Positions 56,067 through 64,000 of a stretch of 64,000 nt of DNA are shown in pieces; the stretch's first letter is position 1; each line of letters starts with the position of its first letter. Under the pieces are notes generated by a model that saw only the letters and a list, made by a program, of their open reading frames with translations, searched no databases and had not been told where the DNA came from. Source of the DNA: Ypsolopha sequella (taxonomy: Eukaryota; Arthropoda; Insecta; Lepidoptera; Ypsolophidae); the NCBI GenBank assembly GCA_934047225.1, contig OW204001.1:11392201-11456200 (forward strand), written 5' to 3'. Both the position numbers and the translations under genes were made by a program.

Positions 56067-56339
56067 CTTTATTCTTTAATGTACATAGAAAAGCAGTTAA
56101 GACATCTAAAACATTAAAAGATGTGTACACAGGCGAGCTTATCTCTAAAAAGAGATTTCTTTCAGCAAACACTATGGCAATAATTCCACTTGCAGTTATG
56201 AAGTGCCAACTTAATATGATATATAATATATCTTGCTTCTATTAATTAATGTATATAATTTAAAAAATACCACTAAATACTCGTATATCAATATTCTTAA
56301 ATAATTAAATACTTGTAATTTTCGAATTTTTTCCTGTGT

Positions 56340-56660
56340 GTATGCTATAACCTATAAGACCTGCTTGTTAACGAAATTTCAAGTTCCTAAGTCCTGCAAG
56401 TGCCCTATAGGTTTTCATTCCCTTGCGAGTGTCAAAAATTTGTATGAAAAGAGCAATGACATTTTTTCGAAATTTAGTTAGAAGCCTGATTTTTTTTACA
56501 GTACCATGGGGCCGTAGACTTCTGTAGGTATCAGTTTCAACTTGATATCTCATACGGGGCCCGAACAAAAGGCCCTTGCTTGACAGACAGGTGGACAGAC
56601 GGAAAACAAAGTGATCTTATAAGGGTTCTGTTTTTTTAATTTTGAGGTATGGAACCTCAA
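56340..56660 (+). mobile_element. GGGTTCCGTA-type repeat, variant copy
   Basis: Contains TTGATATCTCATACGGGGCC, GACAGACAGGTGGACAGACG and the end GGTATGGAACCTCAAAAAG. The left part is diverged. Confidence 0.45.
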
Positions 56661-57073
56661 AAAGGGAAAGCTTTAAAGTTATGATTGAACACCCAAAGCA
56701 AGTGTAATGAACTGTGACGTAGAATAAATTTTTGTTCGATACCATCACCTCCAAACAATCGTGACTGAACAAGTTAGTATTATTTCAGCGCAAGTATTCC
56801 CAGCCCTTCCTACAAATGTTACAATACGGAGCCGCTCTTCCGCGTATTGTGCTGCGCAGGCGCTTCTTGCACGAATTAGTTCGATCCCTGGGCAAATGCG
56901 AGGCGTTTTATTTGTTTGTTACTGCAACGCGACTTGGGAAGTCTAGATAGATGAGCTTAGTATGGATATACTAGGCTCGGACGGCTTAAATTATATTGAA
57001 CATGAAGATTTTTTTTTACTTGCAAATAACAAACATCAAATACACACAACATAACCGTCACGATATAACGCCA
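56661..57073. other. Non-coding, nothing recognised
   Basis: Mixed composition. The open frame at 56,761-56,946 has no protein motif. Confidence 0.4.
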
Positions 57074-57411
57074 GGGCCACAGCTACAGGCTTCTGGCGGC
57101 GCTTCTTGCTGCGCTTCCAGGCGGTTTTTGCGACGGGCTTTGCCCTGCCACGACAACCGTCGGCGCCTTCATGTATAGCGCGCTCGCTTCGTCACTAGGT
57201 TCGTCCTGTGCGCTCGATCACTGTTTCAACCACCCGCCTCCCCACACACCGCCGTCGCGAGAGCGCAAGTCACTCGAAGCTGGACAAGACGCGTGAGAGG
57301 CGACCCATGGCCGGCTCTATACAACTTCATACATTTGTTCTCTCCGCCGGCGCCGTCGCAAGAAGAACCGCTTGGCACGCCTCTCGAAGCCTGAAGCTGT
57401 GGCCAAGGGGT
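57074..57411 (+). mobile_element. GC-rich element D, copy 1
   Basis: Ends GGGCCACAGCTACAGGCTTC and GAAGCCTGAAGCTGTGGCC are inverted repeats. The interior is very GC-rich for this window (AACCACCCGCCTCCCCACAC). Copy 2 is the near-complete reverse complement at 57,615-57,970. Flanking sequence around the ends (TAAC / GGGGTAA) hints at a TTA-rich target, but a target duplication could not be fixed. Confidence 0.75.
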
Positions 57412-57550
57412 AAGGGTTTCAGAGATGTTTTTCAATTGTGAACTATCACTATAACTATAAACAGTCAACACTCGTACACCGTCGTTTCACCGACAACTTT
57501 TAGGTTTCTATTTAATAAGGGCCGATCAGTATGTTGGGCGCAGATATAGG

Positions 57551-57614
57551 TCCCGGCAGTAATTAATGCAGATCGTATCGTAGTGTCATCTCTGTCGCAT
57601 GAAGCACTAACCGG
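57551..57614 (+). mobile_element. MITE family A, left half of an interrupted copy
   Basis: GGTCCCGGCAGTAATTAATG, then CGTAGTGTCATCTCTGTCGC and GAAGCACTAACC. The family continues after copy 2 of element D, at 57,971. Confidence 0.7.
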
Positions 57615-57970
57615 TCGGCCACAGCTTCAGGCTTCGAGAGGCGCGCCAAGCGGTTCTTCTTGCGACGGCGCCGGCGACGGAGAGAATGTATGAAGTTGTG
57701 TAGAGCCGGCCATGGGTCAGCGCTCGCGCGTCTTGTCCGGCTTCGAGTGACTTGCGCTCTCACAACGGCGGTGTGCGGGGAGGCGGGTGGTTGAAACAGT
57801 GATCGAGCGCACAGGACGAACCAGCTAGTGCTTTGAGCGAGCTAGCGCGCTATACATCCGATGCGGTCGAAGCGCCGACGGGTGTCATGGCAGGGCAAAG
57901 CCCGTCGCAAAAACCGCCTGGAAGCGCAGCAAGAAGCGCCGCCAGAAGCCTGAAGCTATGCCTGAGGGGT
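57615..57970 (-). mobile_element. GC-rich element D, copy 2 (inverted, nested)
   Basis: Starts GGCCACAGCTTCAGGCTTC and ends AGAAGCCTGAAGCTATGCC. It aligns end to end with the reverse complement of 57,074-57,411, about 90% identical by eye, with one length difference of roughly 15 bp. It sits in the middle of a family A MITE. Confidence 0.78.
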
Positions 57971-58030
57971 AACAGTCCGATGACAGAGAAGACGTTCTAC
58001 AAAGCCGAAGAGTATTTTCTGCCGGGTACA
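57971..58030 (+). mobile_element. MITE family A, right half of an interrupted copy
   Basis: GATGACAGAGAAGACGTTCT, then ACAAAGCCGA, matching the inverse of 52,581-52,620, and ending TTTTCTGCCGGG. Confidence 0.6.
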
Positions 58031-58724
58031 GTACATGCTTATCAGGGTGCGCAAGTTTCGTCTGCAGTTTTCTTTACTATACAGTTCAGCAACGCTAAAA
58101 GCGCAATAAATCCAAGATTTGTATGAGTTTTTCTGTAAACTGAGTTAGCGGCGCGAAGCAAAAAAGTTAATAAATGACGCGGATCGTTTTGTCAAATTTT
58201 TTGACACACACACGTCGTAAAGTTTTCTCCCTTTCGATTCCTAGGGAACAGACTAAGTTATGCAGAAGGTCTTCCAGAATCCAAATCTCCCTTGTCACCC
58301 ACAACCTCATGCACAGTTCCCTCCACTCTCTGGTTGGATCACAGATCCATCCAGTAAATTTCCTCGAGCCCTGAGCAGAACTGCTGGATTGATGAGTTAA
58401 CAGAGCCATTCCATGCTAAGCAATATCGCCACCTTGAAGCTGCTCGTGAGGAAGGCCTGCTGGCTCCGCGGCGCTAAGAGTTATGTCCTATTATACAGAT
58501 AGAATGTTCGATGCTCTACTGCGCTACCTAATTACCTTTTGTATTGAGACCTTATAAGGGTAAGGTATTACGAAATCATACGTTTTATATTTCACCATCG
58601 TCATATAAGGAGTAAATTAAAAAAAACTCGAGATTTTTTTGCAGAGTTTTGGAATTTTTCTACCGCTCTGGGCAGTTGAGCAAGTGTCTTCATAGACGCA
58701 CATGTGTGTGGCTTTTTTTGGGTT
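58031..58724. other. Non-coding; faint coding-like stretch
   Basis: 58,235-58,482 has balanced codon-like composition. One frame reads WIDELTEPFHAKQYRHLEAA followed by REEGLLAPRR, interrupted upstream by a stop. The protein is not recognised. It may be a decayed gene fragment. Confidence 0.25.
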
Positions 58725-59020
58725 TCGTAGTTTTATTGTTTCACCATGTCCGTCTGTCTGTCTGTCTGTCTGTCCGGGGCTTAGCTTAGAGACTATTAAT
58801 ACCAAAAAGCTGTAATTTGGCATGGGTATACATATTTATGACGCCGATAAAGTGGTACAGTAAAATATTGAAAAATATTTTTTTTGCGGTACCTCCCCTA
58901 CACGTAAAGTGGGGATGATTTTTTTTTCTTGTCTATCCCCTAGCGTGGGGTGTCGTTGGATAAGTAATTAAAAATATTAAGGGCCTGAGAAGACCATTTT
59001 TCGATCTAGGGTTCCGTTTG
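58725..59020 (-). mobile_element. Interspersed repeat with (GTCT)n and GGTACC block
   Basis: TTTCGTAGTTTTATTGTTTC, CCATGTCCGTCTGTCTGTCT, then GTGGGGATGATTTTTTTTTC and GGTGTCGTTGGATAAG. A common repeat type in moth and butterfly DNA (family knowledge). No coding capacity. Confidence 0.5.
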
Positions 59021-59581
59021 TGAAATATTAAGCTTAAAATTGTTAATTTTTGTTAGAGTCAAGTGTTCCTCCCCCCTGCCAGCGCAACGGTTGTATTTGG
59101 GGACGTGAAAAAAATCATGGCAGTAGTATACATAACGAAATTTAAAGGAAAATTATCACAACTAAGTAGACTTTACAAGTTAACAAGTACAGATCGCGCC
59201 AAACTTTTAGTCCCCTCTAAACATGGGGCGATTCGCATCAGCAGCAACAAAATGTATGGGCCGTTTTAGGGAAGAGCAACTTCCGAGCGTACTAGAAGTT
59301 TGGCCCAATCTGTATTAGTCGACAAACTTATAAAATGTACTTGGAGAAGAAGTCCGCATATTGTGTAGGGCATGCACACGCACTTTTTTCCAGGGAGCGC
59401 TACAAAACGCGCAACACACAAAACGCGCTTATATGTACACGTTACCACTACAACCATAGCCAAATGGAGTGCTCGATATAAAATACCTGTACGTACAAAT
59501 AATGTACGATTTCAATCAAAGCAGATGGATTCACTTGAAACTTTGTTTCATCAGTCACCGCGATGAAATTTTTAATATTTA
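59021..59581. other. Non-coding, nothing recognised
   Basis: Overlapping frames of 64-68 codons on both strands show no protein motif. Confidence 0.4.
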
Positions 59582-59938
59582 TATATCGTCACGACATGAA
59601 TCCCCGAAAGGGTGTCAGAGATGCCCCGAGTATTAACTGTGAAATGCACGTCAGAGTTCACACTCAGTACGCCTGCGTTTCACCGACGATTATTACGACC
59701 CAACGTGATGGGGGGTGAGGCCTATCGCCGTATTTCGGGCACAAAAACACGCTTTTTAGAGCATGGAGGTTTCCTTACGATGTTTTCCTTCACCGTTCAG
59801 CAAGAGGTAAGTAAGAACAAATAATATGCACATAAATAAATTCCGATAAAATTATTGGTGCATGCCCGACCGGGGATCGAACCTGGATCTCAAGATTCAG
59901 GTGGCCAGCGTTCCACCCCTGAGCTACCGCTGCTATTT
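59582..59938 (-). mobile_element. tRNA-derived SINE, near full length
   Basis: On the minus strand the head runs from about 59,932. It has an A box-like TAGCTCAGGGG (59,926-59,916) and a perfect B box GGTTCGATCCC (59,883-59,873), the two parts of an RNA polymerase III promoter. The body follows (TTTTTGTGCCCGAAATACGG, GTAATAATCGTCGGTGAAAC), and the 3' end reads GGGGATTCATGTCGTGACGA, then ATATAT. This is the only copy here that keeps the head. Fragments lie at 23,359, 45,533, 55,058 and 60,318. SINEs depend on a LINE for mobility, and the partner LINE is not identifiable from the tail alone. Confidence 0.75.
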
Positions 59939-60317
59939 TTAAATGGCTCATAAATTTTACTTCTTTTTTTATTCTTCACAGCATCCTATGGTGATTTCAC
60001 TAGTCCAGCCTACAGAATCGAAGTCAATATTACATCACATCAAATTTATTTCCATAAATAAGTCACAAAATATTACTCATACAAGCGGCACCTATAGTCC
60101 AAAACGGGAATTCCAAACTTGTAAGATTCAGAATAAAGTCTGCTACAAGTATTTGGTACATATTACTCATCTTTTAACCTTTGACTATGTACTAATTTCA
60201 AAATCTCGTCTGCTACAGTGTGGTTTGGTAGTGGGTGACTAATATACAGTCCGCCAAGTGTTGCCCGCAATAAAACTAAAACGGTTCCGCATGACAAAAG
60301 TTTTTTTTTATTGGTGT

Positions 60318-60446
60318 CACATATCGTCACGACATATGAATCCCCGAGGGGTGTTAGAGCTGTTCCCAAGCGAGAACTGTATCGTAAGTCACAGTCTACA
60401 CTCGGTGCACCCGCCTTTCACCAATCATTATTACGTCCCAAACGCA
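60318..60446 (-). mobile_element. SINE fragment (3' part), minus strand
   Basis: ATATCGTCACGACATATGAA, then CCCGCCTTTCACCAATCATT and ATTACGTCCCAAACGC. It lies just before the LINE that follows. Confidence 0.65.
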
Positions 60447-60477
60447 ATTGTTTTATCTTTACCTATAAATCAACTAA

Positions 60478-60957
60478 TATGACGCTACTACTATCCCTCT
60501 TTCAGAGCGAGCGCACTTCGTCCTGGATCTCGATCAGAAACTTAGTGGCCAAGTGGGTTTGCGCGGCGTCGTCGGTGCTGGGGCTCTGGAGCGTCCCCGC
60601 CCCGTTGTGTTGACTTTCACCCGACGCGCGCCGCGAGACCAGCTGCTGCACGCGGCGCGCGTTCGCCGCGGCCTCACTACGGACATGATCGGCGTTCCTG
60701 GCAATAACCGACGTGTGTTCCTTAATGAACACCTTACCAAGGAAAACCGGGTCCTCTTTAGCAAAGCTCGCGCAACACAAAAGGCTCTAAAATGGAGATT
60801 CACCTGGACATCAAATGGAAATATATTTATGCGTCGTTCCGAAACAAGCTCCGTGCAGCGTGTACTCTCTGAGTCTTTCTTGCAGAAGCTTGGAGCGGAC
60901 CCGCAAAATATATCTTCATCAGCACAGCCTCTATCGGAGGAAAATCAATGCTCCTAA
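60478..60957 (+). pseudogene. LINE ORF1, 5'-truncated, FP25K-like C-terminal domain
   Basis: The frame is open from the TAA at 60,475 to the TAA at 60,955, with no ATG before about 60,684. It encodes RPRPVVLTFTRRAPRDQLLH, AARVRRGLTTDMIG, RRVFLNEHLTKENRVLFSKA and LKWRFTWTSNGNIFMRR. This is the C-terminal domain shared by many insect LINE ORF1 proteins and the baculovirus FP25K protein, which probably helps bind RNA. The coiled-coil N-terminal half is missing. The first 200 bp are strongly GC-rich, then composition drops to AT-rich, an abrupt change inside one domain. The tail is polar and ends ENQCS. Confidence 0.7.
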
Positions 60958-61376
60958 CAGTTGTAGGCTAATAAAAACTAGAACTTTTTTGTTGTTTTTG
61001 CAAATGTTGTTGTTGCTAGCCATACCATACCATTATTATGGTCTAATATTTTGTACAAAAATATTTTTAACAAGGTTTCAAAAAATAACAATTATTAATA
61101 ATCTGTATCTATGGTCCAAGCTCATGCTAATGAGCTCTTATTTGGTGTGTTTTCTAAAAATATTTTTGTCAAGAGAATGCCTAATATTAGTGTTTCTTCG
61201 TATTAATGTAAATTTGGTGTCGACTGCTCTTTTCAACTTTAAATTAAAGTCATGCTTATGCTATCGAACTACAATTTCGAAATATCTCGGTTATCTAATG
61301 TATTTTGTAGCTATCTCAAATTTTGCTACTTACTCAACACTTCGTGCTAACTTAAAAACTCTGAAAGTAAATTTGT

Positions 61377-64000
61377 ATGATGGCCTCAAAATTGAAAATG
61401 TGTAGTGCTCTTGAACTGACCAATGATTTGGACCAGGCTATGGAAATCTCATGCCACGATATAGAATCTCCGGAACTATGTAAAAGTGTTATAACGTCCG
61501 CTTACAATATTAAGCTGCTCACATTTAATGTCAGAAGCATAAATAAAAATTTTGACAACCTTATGGCTGCTATTCGTCGAATGAACCTGGTATATGACAT
61601 AATCGTCTTGACTGAATGTCGTTTAGATGACACATCGGTTATTGAACAGTTACCAGGTTACACCTCATACCAAACTTTAAATAATATTAATCAAAATGGC
61701 GGCGTAGTAGCCTATGTGAGAGACATATGGACCGCTTCAGTTTCAGAACCAGATTTTGATGAGTCTTGCTGTCTTATTGTGGAAATTCCAAATTATTTGA
61801 CCCTTATTTGCCTGTATAGATCACCATCATTTAAAAATACTGATACATTCTTAAAATCCCTAGACAAAACGCTTAAGCAATACAGCAAAAAATCTTCGCT
61901 AGTCGTGATAGGAGATATTAATATAGATATTATCTCGACCGATCTGTCCAAAGTAGATCCTTCCGAATATCTTTGTTTGACTGCTGAATACGGTCTTTTG
62001 CCTGCAATCACTAAACCGACACGTATTAAAACATGCTTAGACCATATTTTTGTAAAATCAAAGGCTGAAGTTGTGGGAGTGGTCTGTAATACTGCCGTCA
62101 CAGATCACAATATTGCAATCCTGGGTATGAAAACTAAGCCAGATATCAAATTAGACAGAACAAAAAATATTACTGACTACTCAGGGGTAGTCAATGAACT
62201 CCTATCCACAGACTGGTCGACATTGTCTGAGCAGACCGATATAAATAATGCTGTTGAGATCTTTATGGATATAATTTCAGAGACCGTAAAAAAGCACACT
62301 AAAATTGTAAAAGTTAGTAGATCTCAGTTTAATCTTAAGCCTTGGATAACTCCCGGGCTAATGAGATGTAGTCGACACCGAGATCAACTTCATGCCAAGC
62401 TAAGACGGAACCCAGATGACCAAATACTTAAACTAACTTACCGACGTTACAGAAACTTTTTAAATGACTTACTACGTAAACTCAAAGCAGACTATGAGAG
62501 TAGAATGCTTGAAAAAAGCAGTTCTAGTAGCAGGTCTCTCTGGAATGCTATCAAGAAAGTATGTAACCTGAAAAAGCCTAAATCACAGTGCCAGGAACTT
62601 CTCTCAGTGCTAAAAGACCCAAATGAATCACTTCAGCTATGTAACGCCTACTTTTCTTCGGTGGGACGTATTTTAGCTGAGGAAATACTCAATAAGACTA
62701 GTGCTACCGAGGAAACGTTAGCGTCTGGAACAATTCCTAGTTGTAAATCTCCCCTGGATTCCTTCTTTTTGGCTCCTACCGACTTGAAAGAAGTTGAGAG
62801 CATTATAAATAAATTAAAAAATGATAGTGCCCCCGGCTTAGATGGCTTTAATAACCGACTCATTAAACACATTGGAGGGGTTATTATGGAGCCTCTTGTT
62901 TTCATACTTAATCTAAGCCTTAGTACTGGAACTTTCCCCGACTGTTGGAAGATAGCTTCGATCACGCCAATACACAAAAATGGTCCCAAAGACATGCCCA
63001 ATAATTATAGGCCGATATCACTCCTAAGTGTATTTTCAAAGATATTGGAAAAGTTAGTAAATGCCAGGTTGGTTAATTTTCTCGAAAAACATCACTGTCT
63101 CTCGGATAGACAATTTGGTTTCAGGCGAAACAAATCAACAGAAGATGCAGTTTCGCTTCTTACCGACCTCATTTCTTCTTACCTGGACAGTGGTCAGAAA
63201 TGCATAGGTGTTTTCCTGGACCTGGCCAAGGCCTTTGACACCGTCTCAATTCCCATTCTTCTGAGAAAGCTCGAACTCTTTGGTGTCAGAGGCACAGCGC
63301 TGAACTGGTTCCAGAGTTACCTTACTAACAGGAAGCAACTGGTCAAAATGGGGTTACACAGAAGTGATACTGCAAACATTCAGTACGGTGTCCCGCAGGG
63401 TAGCATTTTGGGCCCAACACTTTTTATAATCTACATGAATGACATTCACAATCTTCAAATAAGTGGAGCCGAAACTATCTGCTATGCGGACGACACCGTG
63501 GTGTTGTTTCATTCCAAAACATGGGATAGTACCTTCCTCTCTGCAGAGGTAGGGATGGCATCGATCTCTAACTGGTTAGAGAACAACTTGCTCACTTTAA
63601 ATAAAACCAAGACGAAGTATGTTTGTTTCCACATAACAGCTGCATCTAGACCTCCGGATAATTGTTGCATAAAAATCCACTCCTGTGGCTTGTCTTACCC
63701 CGTTCCTTCGGAATGTAATTGTGAACAAATCCATCGCATAAATAACTTGAAGTATCTGGGCGTTGTAATAGATCAAAATCTTAATTTTAAAGAGCATATC
63801 TTTGGTCTTTCAAAGAGGGTGCGTAAAATTGTTGGAATCATGAAAAGACTAAGATACTCCGCTTGCATAATGACTCTCAAAATTGTTTACACGGCACTCT
63901 GCCAATCACTGTTAACCTACTGTATCTCGGTCTGGGGTAGTGCAGCTAAATCCATTATGATTACCGTGGAAAGAGCCCAACGATCAGTTTTAAAGGTTAT
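61377..64000 (+). CDS. LINE ORF2: endonuclease and reverse transcriptase (partial, no stop in window)
   Basis: Starts at ATG 61,377 (a second ATG follows directly) after an in-frame TAA at 61,368. It stays open for 874 codons to the window edge. An apurinic-type endonuclease occupies about residues 45-245: LTFNVRSINKN, catalytic-type E80 in LTEC, GDINID (179-184), and TDH with D243 and H244. A linker follows, then reverse transcriptase at about 470-745: APGLDG (from 485), NYRPISLLSVFSKILEKL, FLDLAKAFD with D621, VPQGSILGP and YADD (703-706). The thumb-like region follows (NLKYLGVVIDQNLNF). No stop or frameshift was found by reading the frame. The C-terminus lies outside the window. It supplies nicking and target-primed reverse transcription for the element. 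Confidence 0.92.
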   Translation, partial: MMASKLKMCSALELTNDLDQAMEISCHDIESPELCKSVITSAYNIKLLTFNVRSINKNFDNLMAAIRRMNLVYDIIVLTECRLDDTSVIEQLPGYTSYQTLNNINQNGGVVAYVRDIWTASVSEPDFDESCCLIVEIPNYLTLICLYRSPSFKNTDTFLKSLDKTLKQYSKKSSLVVIGDINIDIISTDLSKVDPSEYLCLTAEYGLLPAITKPTRIKTCLDHIFVKSKAEVVGVVCNTAVTDHNIAILGMKTKPDIKLDRTKNITDYSGVVNELLSTDWSTLSEQTDINNAVEIFMDIISETVKKHTKIVKVSRSQFNLKPWITPGLMRCSRHRDQLHAKLRRNPDDQILKLTYRRYRNFLNDLLRKLKADYESRMLEKSSSSSRSLWNAIKKVCNLKKPKSQCQELLSVLKDPNESLQLCNAYFSSVGRILAEEILNKTSATEETLASGTIPSCKSPLDSFFLAPTDLKEVESIINKLKNDSAPGLDGFNNRLIKHIGGVIMEPLVFILNLSLSTGTFPDCWKIASITPIHKNGPKDMPNNYRPISLLSVFSKILEKLVNARLVNFLEKHHCLSDRQFGFRRNKSTEDAVSLLTDLISSYLDSGQKCIGVFLDLAKAFDTVSIPILLRKLELFGVRGTALNWFQSYLTNRKQLVKMGLHRSDTANIQYGVPQGSILGPTLFIIYMNDIHNLQISGAETICYADDTVVLFHSKTWDSTFLSAEVGMASISNWLENNLLTLNKTKTKYVCFHITAASRPPDNCCIKIHSCGLSYPVPSECNCEQIHRINNLKYLGVVIDQNLNFKEHIFGLSKRVRKIVGIMKRLRYSACIMTLKIVYTALCQSLLTYCISVWGSAAKSIMITVERAQRSVLKV

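Larger units (their letters stand above)
60478..64000 (+). mobile_element. LINE (APE-type non-LTR retrotransposon), runs off window
   Basis: ORF1 (5' truncated, 60,478-60,957) is followed by a 419-nt spacer and an intact ORF2 that continues beyond the right edge. ORF order and domains place it in the jockey/CR1-like group. The clade is not determined. The 5' boundary is near 60,480-60,500, where the ORF1 frame begins abruptly without ATG. Truncation by incomplete reverse transcription is the usual cause. Confidence 0.85.

Noticed and set aside
59873..59926. Functional tRNA gene on the minus strand
   Set aside because: A and B boxes are present but the anticodon stem does not pair, and the sequence continues directly into a SINE body.
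60815..61405. 196-codon hydrophobic plus-strand frame between LINE ORF1 and ORF2
   Set aside because: It overlaps the end of ORF1 and the start of ORF2 in another frame. Its composition is that of translated AT-rich spacer, and no family was recognised.

Overview
The window is 64 kb of AT-rich eukaryotic DNA with no recognisable complete host gene. It is a dense, layered collection of transposable elements. The mixture points to an insect, most likely a moth or butterfly: a Helitron with the termini and Rep protein familiar from Lepidoptera, tRNA-derived SINEs with a conserved body, many foldback MITEs, hAT and PIF/Harbinger remnants, and a LINE whose ORF1 carries a baculovirus FP25K-like C-terminal domain. 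The taxonomic call is inference from family recognition, not from a search.

1-3,300: non-coding DNA with short foldback elements and a perfect 20-bp hairpin. 3,046-15,401: a Russian-doll locus. Two inverted arms of one MITE family (3,046-3,127 and 15,309-15,401) lie about 200 bp outside Helitron-like ends (5' TC at 3,340, 3' CTAG at 15,135). Inside are a decayed Helitron Rep gene (4,002-4,880), a full-length Ty3/gypsy-type LTR retrotransposon (4,885-9,984) inserted at its 3' end, a broken zinc-ribbon gene on the minus strand (10,209-10,541), and a possible TTAA-flanked element (10,771-14,959) that holds the C-terminal part of a YqaJ-type nuclease gene. The LTR element has two LTRs that look identical, one uninterrupted 1,545-residue Gag-Pol frame, a primer-binding site and a polypurine tract. 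It is therefore young and perhaps still mobile.

15,400-24,900: MITEs, two hAT-type elements with recognisable target duplications (16,844-17,527 and 21,803-22,939), a 36-bp minisatellite and a LINE 3' end. The second hAT element is the most unusual object here. It is a compact deletion derivative with a perfect 8-bp target duplication, an open frame for only the transposase dimerisation domain, and five copies of the palindrome TCTCGCGAGA near its ends. 24,900-42,200: mostly non-coding DNA with scattered old repeats, a tandem-repeat element and a perfect 7 x 24-bp array. 42,200-44,900: a degenerate PIF/Harbinger element with one transposase exon and its splice donor, plus a 609-bp foldback element inside it.

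45,000-60,450: more SINE, MITE and LINE fragments, and at 57.1-58.0 kb two inverted copies of a GC-rich 340-bp element, one of which splits a MITE. 60,478 to the right edge: a LINE with a 5'-truncated ORF1 and a large intact endonuclease/reverse transcriptase ORF2 that runs off the window.

No rRNA gene, intact tRNA gene, CRISPR array or bacterial-type operon was seen. Coordinates of repeat boundaries are approximate unless a target duplication is quoted.
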